In this document: positions 26,901 to 38,900 of the stretch, one piece after another
Layout: each line of letters opens with the position of its first letter
Numbering within the stretch: position 1 is the first letter of the stretch
Source: Corticium candelabrum
Taxonomy: Eukaryota; Porifera; Homoscleromorpha; Homosclerophorida; Plakinidae
Reading direction: 5' to 3'
Length of the DNA stretch: 64,000 bases
Assembly: GCF_963422355.1 (NCBI RefSeq)
Contig: NC_085086.1
Coordinates: forward strand, 9,531,936 to 9,595,935
The notes under the pieces: generated by a model
What the model saw: only the letters and a program-made list of their open reading frames with translations
What the model was told of the DNA's origin: nothing
Database searches by the model: none
Translations under genes and position numbers: made by a program

Positions 26901-29900
26901 ACAGCGTTGCGGTTGGATCGCGATCGAATCGCGATCCAGTTGCCAGTGTGGACAGGCCTTGACTCAATCGATCACCTCGGGAGAATCTTGAGATTCTGCT
27001 CTTGCGGATGGCTTTCCTGTCACTCTAGATCTGCGTAAGCCGGACCACTGGCCAGGTACCTCGGGTAGCTCAGACTCGGTTGACTCTGTGCCGTCACCGT
27101 CGCTGTGAACGAGGCTACTACCCACAAGATCACTTACTTGCTTGCCCAGCTCTGGCAATTCGTCCAAGCTACGGAGAGTCACGCAGATTGGACCGTCGTT
27201 CCAGGATGTATTGCAGAGAGAACACCTTCGGCCACTTGTGACTTGCCACCGCTCTACGCACCGCTGACACCCAAGCCACTGCCGACAGCAGGTTGTTATG
27301 TTTGCCGGAGTTCTTGTAAAGAGGTGGCATATTTGGCAATGAAGAACCTTCGCTGTCGTTTCTACCCGAGGTACTTGGCCAGTCGTCCGGCTTACGCAGG
27401 TCTAGATCTGCAGTGACAAGAAAACCATCTGCAAGGACAGAAGCTCAAGATTCTCCCGAGTTGATCGATTGAGCGAATTGAATAAATTGTACGTAGGCGT
27501 GCGTGTGTAGAACAGCAAACCGCGCATCTTTGTTTCTAGTTGCGGTGTGTACTGAATATAATGCATGGTAGTTAATTAATTAAGCCTAGTTGAGTTTGAG
27601 CGAGTTTAGTATGGCTACTAAATTTGTTGAGTTTTAGATCTAGCTACATTGTTGCTGTATGTGGTAATAGATTAATTCATGGACCATGTATATGTACTGT
27701 GCTCATCAGCAATGGCTGATCGCACCTGAGATTGATTACTTTTGGGGAGAGGGAGATTCCCTTCTCGTTAGAGCGGAAATTGCAAGAGATCGTCCTAGGG
27801 TGGAAGTCTTCGAAGATTCACTCCGCCCCTACGCCCTTCCAATCAGCAGCACGCGTTGGAATGAAAGACGACTCCCTACTGCGTTGAGTTATGACCAGGG
27901 CACGCGTTCCACCAGACTCCCTGCTGCGTAATTCGCACAAGGCTGTTTCAATTTTCGTTCTTGTTGCGTTCAATTTTCGTTCTTGCTGCGTTCAATTTTG
28001 GTATTTGCTGCATTCAAATTTCATTCTTGCTGCGTTCAATTCTTTTGACATTCAACTCAACCAAATATAATCAAAGATAGAAACTTGAAAATAGAACAAC
28101 GAAAAATAAAAAATGAAAACCAAAAAATTAAAAATAAAGATTCGCTTGCCGAGTTATTTTTTTCAGCAAAGTAATTGAAAACCTTTGACAAAAATTGAAA
28201 AATAAAAAAAAAATTAATTAAAATTTAAAAATTGAAATGGAAGGAAGGGTCACGGACCCATAGTAATGTCTCAACTTAATGTTGATAATGTCTCAACTTG
28301 TTTTTGTAGCTCTTTTGTTTCATTCGTACCAACCTTCTTATCACAGACAGCCTCAGTCTTCGAACGTTGCTCCTCGATTGTCATCAGTAGTCTTGCTCGA
28401 TCCACGAAGGACTTTAATTTTCGAGTGTCCACGGCTGCTCGAAATTGTTGACTTATTGGTATTGTCAACGCGGCAACAAATTGGTGCAACAACGTCTCTC
28501 TAACGGTATCATCCATGTTTGACATAGCTTGATCCAACAGTTTCCCTAACTGATAAAGATACGTTGTAAGCGATTTCTCCGGCTGTAACACGTATCGGTG
28601 AAACCTATCCAAAGACACAAATGCACAGGCTTCAGCCTAGTAAGGAGGTGCTGTTTCGTAACGCCATAATTTTCTTGAACATCTTGTGACTATTCCACTC
28701 ATGCCAAAAAGACTGATATTCCGATAACGTAGGCAAAATGAGTGACATTGTTTCCTTGCTCCACGTGTTGGCTTTACTGCATATTTTGAACCTTAGAAAC
28801 CATTCGCGTACGTCTCCTGAAGTAAGCATTACGGGAACACTAATGTGACGCTCTGCCATGATACGATCATCGACACAACCATCCTCTGTTAACAGTGCAA
28901 TAGGCACCGCCGGTAAATCAATAAATGTGTGTATTACAAACAAGAACACAAAGAAAGAATGACTCTATAGGTAAAAATTGACTGAACCATCCGGAGAGTC
29001 ACATTTACCGGTTTAGTCATGCAGGTGTCAATTGCTATGCATTATATTACACATCTACTAGCCCTACGGTAATGTTTAGTCTTCCCCAGCGTAGGAATTT
29101 GAACTCCTGAGTGTCATCCAGCTCAACTGCATGCACAGGTTTGATGTAAAAGGATGTAGCATAATATTTACGTCATCCATGGTCAACTTTTGCGGTAAGC
29201 AAATTCTCCTAATTTGAACAGGAACAGCCCGTACTTTCCATTCAAATCCCCTAAATTGTTATTTGGCTCTGAATAGGACGTGTACAGGTGTTTCTACCTC
29301 AGTTTGATATCTACTATTGCCTAACATTGCACCGTCACAACGTGTAGCACGTCATCGCTGGTACAACCAGCTGTACTGAACGCAGGAACTTTGTTTATAT
29401 CAGAGCAGCTAGAACCTTCGCACCTGCTTCTCCTAGGTAAAGTTGAATTAGATTACATGAAGTCCTTGTGAACTCTACGAGGCGACTTTTATTGCAAAAG
29501 GCAAAAGAGCGTTTTAGCACTTCATCGTGCCCTCTCATCGGTTTCGGTTGTCGTCTTCTTTGTTGAACGGCTAGTTCGTTCAAGCGACAGCTTTACACTT
29601 CCTAGTGGGAGCGTGGTTGTATGAAATATAACTCAGAATTGCCGCCAAGCACTATAGGAGAGCGTTCTGCGTTCAGCGGCGTTTCCGATAACAGAATTCA
29701 GTCAACTGCAGTCATTTGAAAGCTAAAGCTGTTGCCGAGAAGGTAGCAAAGTAAGACAATGGGTGTTCGAAGATTGGGGCAGTTAACACGAGCGTTTCAC
29801 TGACTGTAATTCATACAGATCTTGGCTGACATGCAGGATAACAACACGATTTGAAGGTAAAGAGTTGTTGATTATCGATATAGAAATAACTAGGCTGAAA

Positions 29901-32900
29901 GAGTGCGTGTCAAATGAAACGCTACTGTACGGCGAACGATGCATTTGTTCTATGAACGGTGTATGCGAAGCTCCGCACATTTTCAATCTAACTTTAGCTA
30001 AGCAGAGAAGAGGTACAATGCTCTCGTTTCGTGTACACAATGACAACTTGGATGCCTACATTTATGATGTGATAGGGACTACGTGCAAAAAACGGATAAC
30101 TGGGAACTCGCGGCAGGAATATGGTGTCCGAGGAGCGGGTCCTCCATCTACATGCACTGCTCGAAAGCGGATGCGATAAATAAAAGCACATTGCAGTGGA
30201 ATTGGTTTTATATAAATTTTAATTTTAAACATTTAAAATTACTTTTTCGGGTATGTACATCTTTAGAACTATCATATATTAAAATAATTTTGATTTTTGC
30301 ATGTCAGCGGCCCTTCAAAATATATTATATTTCTATATAATGTAACCTAAAGCCAGCGCCCTTGAACAAAGAGCAAATGCCAAATATTTAAAAAATAATT
30401 TTGTCCAAAGCACGCCGGACCGCTCCCGAAGATTCTGACATATTATTCCTGCAGGTATACAATGTCCGCCCCTGGAACTGATAACAAACGGTGGCTTTAT
30501 CTTGAATAAAGACCAGAGATATGTAGACACCAACGCTATCTACACATGTAAAATGGGCTACGATCTCTTCATGAATGCAGAGAGGTCATCTTACAACCGC
30601 CAATGCCGTCAATATAAAGACATGAAAAGATGTGAAGGATACTGGAGCGAAAGAAAACCGTGCTGCATTCGTAAGTTTTATATCCGTAGTAGCAATACAA
30701 TAAAAAATTCATTTCTATTTTAGCAAGATCTTGTCCGAATCCTAAGCCATTTGTGAACGGAACAGTTATTGGAGATCATTTTTTTTATCCGGAAACAATT
30801 TCAATCAATTGTGATGAAGGACACGAATTGACGAAAGATGGGCCAGTTTATCAATGTGATGAAACAGGGTCTTGGGTTCCTCTGTCTGGTCCATTGGCAA
30901 AAAGGCATAAACCCAATAATTTGCGAGCTGCTGCAGAACTGCAACAAGTCCAAACTTGTCTAAGAAGAAAAAGCATTCAAACGGAAAATTTCAAAAATTC
31001 TGAACTAAATTTGGCAAAATGCGAGCGTAAGAACATTGCACGTCTCTAAAACAATTTTCTATTCTATGGCGTGTTTAGCGGTCAACTGCGGAAAGCCGAA
31101 ACATCCTGTGGATGGACAATGTTCAGGAACTTACTATATGTTTAAAGGAGTTGCGGAATGTACATGCAACCCGGGATTCTGCATAGTTGGACCAAACAAA
31201 ACTCAATGTACCTCATCAGGACTATGGTCGAATAAGGCACCAAGCTGCAAAAGTAAATATGGTATTAAGATTGATATATAAAATACTGAAGCTTTGAATT
31301 TAATATTTAGAAATTCAATGTCCACTTCTTAGCGATCCCGAACATGGTATAGTACAGTTGAGCTCAGAACAAAGGTTTGTAGATGATACGGCAGTTTACA
31401 GCTGCCATTCCGGTTATGACCTAAATATGAATAAAAACATTCAAACATTTACTCGAACTTGCTCACAACTCGATAACCCTTACAAATGCGAAGGAGCGTG
31501 GAGCGAAAAACCGCCATGTTGTATACGTAAGTCGTGCTTGTGTTAATCTTATGACACTAATAACAGACTTGTATTACAATAGCAAGGTCATGTCCGGATC
31601 CTAACAATTCTAACTTCAGAAATGGAAGCATACAGGGAAATGCCTATTTCTACCCTGAATCAATCTCACTAAAATGCAAGGAAGGTCACGAGCTTGTCGG
31701 CGGAGGATCCTATTTTCAGTGCAATCAAAGTGGCCAGTGGCATGAAATATCAAAACCCAGTGACGAGGCATTACAACAAGCCAATAAGAGAATCAAATTA
31801 GAACGTAAGAAAGTAAAAGCTTGCATATCGCCAAAGTCAATAAAAACAAGGCACTTTTCCACTAAAGTGAGACAATTTCCTACCTGCCAACGTAAGAATA
31901 TAACAATTACTTATAAACTTAGTATGTATATTGAGTGCATTGTACCTTTTAGCTAAAGATTGTAGGAAACCTGTTGTTAACAGTCACTGTTCTCTGGTGT
32001 CAAGGAGCTTCCATTATCCAAACAAAGTGATGTTTGACCGCAACTATGGATACTGCGTTATTGGCAGTAATATCTCTCAATGCAATTCACAAGGACTTTG
32101 GTCAAAAGCGTCACCGACCTGCGAAAGTAAGATATAATTTTTGATTGATTAAGCAAACAGTTTTAATAAAAATTGGAAATTGGCGCAAACAGATTGCTTC
32201 TGACTGAACCAAATTGTTACGTGCAGAAATAAATTTTATGCGATTCGGTCTAACGCGCGCAAATAGGCCTAATTAAGTTTGAAACTATGCGCGTCCAACA
32301 GATTAGTTTTTCAAACGTGACGATTCAAATAACATAATAAATTACCTAAACCGTTATAATAAACTGAAAAATGGCTTCGCTAATTTAGTTTCAGTACGTC
32401 ATTCTATAAGTTATCGTTTGGAAACTTTCTTTATTTTACTATATTAGATAGATCATAACCCTGAGCAGTGTAGACGCTCTAATGAGACACTGACATGCTA
32501 AAATCATAAGTTATTATAAATTTTATATGATAGTTCTGAAGGCGTACTCATACCAAGAAAAATAAATTTAGATTTTAAAAATTAAGCTTTTTATGATATA
32601 ATTGCACAGTAATGTGCTTCTGGGTTATCGCATCCGGTTTCAACGACCAGATTCGCAGCGTCTACATATGACATGCGAAGTGTGAGCGAAAGTCGTGTTA
32701 GCGAAATGAAATACGTAACACAGAACACTCGAACGTGTGCTACAAACAGACAAACGAGAGATCGCTGGGAAGCCCCATAAAATTTTTCCGTTTTGTATAG
32801 TCGCTATTTCGAAGCAAACTGCTTTGAACATGTGCCAGGATTGTGCTTCGAAATTTAGTTAAGGCTACCGGGCGTCGAAATTATGACGAATACCGTGTAT

Positions 32901-35900
32901 ACTGATTGAGACAGTGCAAGGGCTAAGCAGTTGGAAAACAAAGAAAGATGAGAATGGCTACGAAAGACGTGAAAGAAAGGCAGTAGATTGTATTTAGGCT
33001 TTACAGAGGTGTAAATGTATTGATGAATTAATTAAATTGATCTAGCTGTATGAGTCACTGAAAATTTGTACAGTGGGACAGAATCTTCGAACTGCTGACA
33101 AAGGTATGACAGCCAGTTCACACCATCTTGCTAATAGATAGTAAGAAGTATATCTGTACTTCCCCTGTGCAGCACAGAAATCCATTGTTGAAGTCAGAAT
33201 TGTTGGTAGAATTAATTTGTATTGTTCTCATGAATTAGAGGAGGATATTTCTAGGCAATTCCATAGTCCTGATGCATGCAGTCTGCAGACCCATACATCT
33301 GGGCAGACGCAAGAGAATCCTGAGTGTTCAGTGATGCAGTTTCCTAAAGTATGTCCTGGCAACACCCTCAATGATGACAAAAGAGGTCAGCAAAAACAAC
33401 TACATGTAGTTGTACACCTAGACAAAATTCCACTACATGACTTGTAATATCGGCCTAAACTGTTTAATACAACGATAAATCAAGTAGTCGTTCGTTTTGC
33501 TCGTCTTCGGGTGTTACAAGCGATGGCGTCTCAGTGGTGACAGGTTCAAAGCAAGGCGGCCCCACCTATTCTACGGCTTCACTTTCGTCGTCTCCCGAGC
33601 AATTCCCCACATCACCAGTAACCACTCCATACGATAGTGAATGTTCTACGCACACAGACCATTTCAAACGGTCATGCAACGACGATTCCCGAGGCTGACG
33701 TAACCGTAACAATGGTGTTTTTGCGAGCTAACGATTGTATCTCGTGAAGAATACAATCGCGCAAATTTTCTTCAGATCACTGACGTCTTCATTACTAGAG
33801 AGAGCCGCTTGCTCTGTCGCGTTCACTGCCTAAGCTAGTCAGCGAAACGTTTTGTGTTAACGCAACATCCGTTCTCACTTTTGCGTCATATGTAGAGACC
33901 CGCCCCTGTTATCGAACACCATCAATCATCGGACAGCCTCAAGAAATAAACGATTTAAGACTGAGCCTTGCTGAATCCCACGGTAAGAAGGATTATTAAA
34001 GACTGATTCCACACGCGAGAATTCCACTCGATTGAAACGGTTATGCTAAGACAGTAAACATGATCCTTCTCTGCGATTCAGTTCATCGGATACCACTATC
34101 ATTCATCGGTCGCGACCTTCCCATAAAACAACGCAAATGCAATTTTGCAACTTCACACCAGATATACGGTTATTGCTAACAAGCTAATACTACAACACTA
34201 TCACTGTCTACGTTTGCTACTCTCCAGGAGAGATAGCTCATGCTCATTGAGTCGTGATACGCCCCTTTCGACGGACAGTCGTTTTTTCTTTGCAGCAGCA
34301 GTCTGCACGTAATAATGTCATGAAAGAGAGTGAGAAGCAAATATTATGTTGCCCCAGAATCGTTTGACCTTTCTTTGACTCCGCACGGCTATTAACGGAA
34401 TGTGCTGAATGTTGTATGCTAACAAGATCACTCTGTTGGCATCTACCAGACCTCCGGTAATGTCTAGTATTCCCAGCGTAAGAATTCGAACTCCTGAGTG
34501 TTTTGCAGCACAACAGCATGCACAGGCTTGATGCACACGGATGTACTAAAAGATTCATGTCATTCATGTTCGAGCATTGTGGTGAGCACATTCTCCCAAT
34601 TCACACACGAACAGCTCGTTCTTTCCTCTCACGGCGCTTAAATTGTTATTTGGCTCTGAAAAGGACGTATGCAGGCGTTTCTATCTCAATTTGATATCTA
34701 CCATATCTTTACCTTGCACAGTCACGACGTGCAGCACGTCATCGTTGGTACAACGAGTTGAACTAAGCGCAGAAACTTTGTGTACCATCAGAGCAGGTAG
34801 AACCTTCACACCTTCTTCTTCTAGGTGAAGTTGAACTAGATTACGTCAAGTCCTTGTAAACACTACGCGACGACTTTCTTCGCAAAAGGTAAAAAAGAGC
34901 ATTTTAGCACTTCAATCGTGCCCACTCATCGGTTTGGGTTGTCGCCTTCTTTGATGAACGACTAGTTCGTTCAACCGACCTCTTTTACTCTTCCGAGTGG
35001 GGCTTGGTTGTTTGAGAAATTACTCAGACTTGCCGTCAAGCACTCTAGGCGAGCGTTCTGCGTTCTGCGACGTTTCAGATAACTGAATTTAGTCAACTGC
35101 AGTCATCTGAAACCTAGAGCTGTTGCCGAGAAGGTAGGAAGGCAAGACAATGGGTATTCGACGATTGGGGCTGTTACCACAGGCTTTTCACTGACTGTGA
35201 CTCTTACAGATCTTGGCTGACATGCAGGGTAACAACACGATTTGTAGGTAAAAAGTTGTTGATGAGCGATACATAAGTAACTAGGCTGAAAGATGCTTGT
35301 GAACAATTTAAACGCCATTGTCCGGTGAACGATGCGTTTGTTCGATAAATGAGGTATGCAAGGCTCTGCACAGTTTTCAATCTCACTCTAAGCAGAGAAG
35401 AGGTACAATGCTCTCTTTTGTTCTGCTCAATTACAAGTTGGATAGTTACATTTATAGTGTGGTAGGGACTGAGTTCAAAAACCAATAACTGACAACTCGC
35501 GTCCGGAATATGATGGTGTCCGAGGAACGGGGCCGCTCTCTACATGCCCCGAATCTAATGCTAGAAAGCAGATGCGATAAATCTGAAGCACTTTACAACG
35601 CAATTTTCTTATAGAAATCTTGCTTTATAAAATCTAGGAATTATTTTTTCGGGTATGTACATCATTAGAACTATCTTAGAAAATTTAAAATAACTTTTAA
35701 TCTTTGCATATCAGTGGACCTTTAAATATATTACTTTTCTATATAATATAACCTAAAGCCGATGCCTTTGAGCAAATACTAATGTACATTGTTAAAAGTG
35801 TTCTGTCCAAAGCCTTACCTGCCGAACAGCTTCCGCAGATTCTGACATATCATTGCTGTATATTATTAAGTAAATATGGTATTAAGATTGATATATAAAA

Positions 35901-38900
35901 TACTGAAGTTTTGAATTTATTTAGAGATTCAATGTCCACCTCTTAGCGATCCCGAACATGGTACAGTATTGTTGAGCTCAGAACAAAGGTTTGTAGATGA
36001 TACAGCAGTTTACAGCTGCCATTCCGGCTATGACCTAAATATGAATAAAAACATTCAAACATTTACTCGAACTTGCTTACAACCGGACAACTCTCACGAA
36101 TGCAAAGGAGCGTGGAGCAAAATACCGCCATGTTGTATACGTATGTCATGTTTGTGTTAGTCTTGTGACACTAATAACAGACTTGTATTACAATAGCAAG
36201 GTCATGTCCGGATCCTAACAATTCTAACTTCAGAAATGGAAGCATACAGGGAAATGCCTATTTCTACCCTGAATCAATCTCACTAAAATGCAAGGAAGGT
36301 CACGAGCTTGTCGGCGGAGGATCCTATTTTCAGTGCAATCAAAGTGGCCAGTGGCATGAAATATCAAAACCCAGTGACGAGGCATTACAACAAGCCAATA
36401 AGAGAATCAAATTAGAACGTAAGAAAGTAAAAGCTTGCATATCGCCAAAGTCAATAAAAACAAGGCACTTTTCCACTAAAGTGAGACAATTTCCTACCTG
36501 CCAACGTAAGAATATAACAATTACGTATAAACTTAGTATGTATATTGAGTGCATTGTACCTTTTAGCTAAAGATTGTAGGACACCTCTTGTTGACAGTAA
36601 CTGTACTCTGGTGTCAAGAAGCTTCCATTATCCAAGCAAAGTGATGTTTGAACGCAACTACGGATACTGCGTTGTTGGTAGTACTAGCTCTCAATGCAAT
36701 TCACAAGGACTTTGGTCAAAAGCGTCACCAACCTGTGAACGTAAGATATAATTTTTTGATTGATTAAGGAAACAGCGTTAATAACACTTGGTGATTGGTA
36801 CAACAGATTGCTTCTGATTAAACCACATTATTACGTACGGAAACCAATTCTGTGAGATTCGGCTTAACGCGTGCCAGTAGGCGTACTTAACTTTGGAATT
36901 AATGAGCGTTTAAGAAATCAGTTTTTAAATATTGACGATTTGGTTATCATATACTGAAAAATGGTATTTATCACTTTGAGTAATTTTGTTTTTAGTACGT
37001 AATTCCATACTGTATGTCATGGCTTGTAAACGGTCTCTTCTTTCACTTTTACAAAATAAAATTCAGCAGAATAGACACTATCAATATACTATTATTCTAC
37101 ATAGTATAACCTAAAGCTGACGCCAATGAGCAAATAGTAAATGTACATTTCTTAAAATTGTTCCGTGCAAGCTTGACGTGCCGGACAGCTTCCCCAAATT
37201 CCGTCATATTATTGCTTTAGGTATACAATGTCCGTCTCTTGAACGTATAAGAAACGGCGGCTATATGCTGAATGAAAGCTACAGATATGTAAACACCAAA
37301 GCGAGCTACACCTGCAAAAGAGGCTATGATATCTTCATGGATGCAGAGAGGTCATCTTACAACCGTCAATGCCGTCAAGATAAAGACATGAAAAGATGTG
37401 AAGGACAATGGACCGGAAGAAAACCGTGCTGCATACGTAAGTTTTATATCCGTAGTAGCAACGCAATTTCCAATTCATTTCTATTTTAGCAAGATCTTGT
37501 CGGAATCCTAAACCATTTGTGAACGGAACGGTCATTGGAGATCATTTTTTTTATCCGGAAACAATTTCAATCAATTGTGATGAAGGACACGAATTGACGA
37601 AAGATGGGCCAGTTTATCAATGCGATGAAAGAGGATCTTGGGTTCCTCTGTCTGGTGCATTGGAAAAAGGGCATAAAATCGATATTTTGCGGGCAGAGGC
37701 AGAACTGCAACTAGTTCAAACTTGTCTAAGAAATAATACCATTGAAACGAAAAATTTTAAACATCCTGAACTAAACTTTGCAAGATGCGAACGTAAGAAC
37801 ATTGCACGTTTCTAAAACAATTTTATGTTTTATGGCGTGTTTAGCGGTCGACTGCGGAAAGCCCACCAATCCTGAGGATGGACAATGTTTTGGAAGTTAC
37901 TGTCAGTTTAAAGGAGTTGCGCGATGTACATGTAACCCGGGATACTGCATAAACCATAACAAGATAACTTGTAACGCAAAAGCTAAATGGTTTCCATCAA
38001 TCCCAACCTGCTCAAGTAAGTCTCTCCACTAATTTTATTCTTTTCAATAGACTCTATGTTATTTTAGGAATTTATTGTCCTCAACTGAAGTATAATACGA
38101 CTCGCATGTGGTTAACAATAGAAAAAAATGAACAAGCTAAAGACTGCCCCAAAGGCAAGTTTTGCTACGGACATACTGTTACCTTTGTGCCTCGCCCTGG
38201 TTACTCCTTCGACCGCAGCGTTCAACTCGTATGTGAGCAATACAAATCAAGCCCTCGTCAATGCGCAGGGTACTGGCATCCCGATGATCGACTACCACAA
38301 CCTCTTGGTATTCACAAGTGTCTTTACTTGATAAATAACAGACTGTATAGTATTTGTAAATAGAAAAGATTTGCCCTCCTCCTCCTGTAAAGATCAATAA
38401 CGGAGTTGTCCATGGTAGTGATTCTATTGTCGGATCCACAATCAGCTTCACCTGCTCAGCAGACTACGAGCTAAAGGATGGTAGTGATACAAGAATATGT
38501 TTGTCGTCGGGACAGTGGAGTGGAATGCAACCAAGATGTGAACGTGAGTCGTTTTCCAATTGCTCTGGTTGATTTCCTTTGACAAGTATTTTCTCAATAG
38601 ACGTTTGCGCCAAATATGTGGCACAACCTGGCTCGGTTCGGTATTGTACCGCAACAAGCGGAAAGGCAGAACTTGTCTGTCCAGGAATAACTGAGTGCCC
38701 GTCAGACCTCACTCCGGTCTGCTCTAGTGATACACAAACTTACAACAACCTTTGTCTCCTAAAAATTTATGGCTGCAGAAAGTACGGCGTCAACGATACA
38801 ACAACCGCTGTAGCAAACGACAACTGTCTTTTCGGTACGAAGTAGCTAACAGTTAAATAGACCACGGTGATTAGAAAATTTTATACTAACATGCATTAGG

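Larger units (their letters stand above)
25815..28259. mobile_element. Foldback element 1 (2.4 kb, giant inverted repeats)
   Basis: The ends read TGGTCCGTGACCC on the left and its complement on the right, flanked by ATAG (25811-25814 and 28260-28263; the exact duplication length is uncertain by one or two bases). The two arms are inverted copies over about 1.1 kb each: an AT-rich outer 200 bp, then unique sequence around 26050-26560 and 26960-27080 on the left, mirrored at 27360-27480 and 27480-28050. A MITE (26555-26961) interrupts the left arm only. The short centre carries a minus-strand zinc-finger-like ORF. Empty sites with matching flanks are near 11333 and 60342 in sister copies. Arms differ at many positions, so this is not an assembly fold-over. 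Confidence 0.85.
17736..29057 (-). mobile_element. Old Ty3/gypsy element 'B', copy 2, decayed and nested
   Basis: Flanked by CATCTA at 17736-17741 and 29052-29057. LTR-like repeats lie at about 17742-17888 and 28899-29051. Minus-strand remains include the integrase C-terminal part (18196-18426, with R-S-P-F-G-L-I-I-G-R), RNase H (19474-19824, with T-D-A-S-E-S-G-L and Y-A-S-R-S), the RT thumb (19828-20031), another pol fragment (20521-20769) and gag (28271-28618). The outer halves are separated by two younger insertions. Stops and frameshifts throughout make it non-functional. Confidence 0.82.
15175..30454. other. Large intron 2: duplicated segment, copy 2
   Basis: A 15.3-kb intron with the same backbone as intron 1: THAP relic (15780 onward), MITE (17522-17684) and gypsy B copy 2 (17736-29057). 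It is enlarged by two insertions inside the gypsy relic, an intact gypsy element (20981-25363) and a foldback element (25811-28263). The Tc1 insertion of intron 1 is absent. About 1.4 kb before the acceptor at 30454 is the shared, unassigned 3' part. Confidence 0.75.

Noticed and set aside
26820..26945. GATCGCGATC repeats as a CRISPR-like or bacterial signal
   Set aside because: Spacing is irregular, and the repeats lie inside a MITE in eukaryotic DNA.
25850..28250. Foldback 1 as an assembly artefact (false inverted duplication)
   Set aside because: The arms differ by many substitutions and indels, one arm carries a MITE with its own target duplication, and the outer flanks match empty sites in sister copies.
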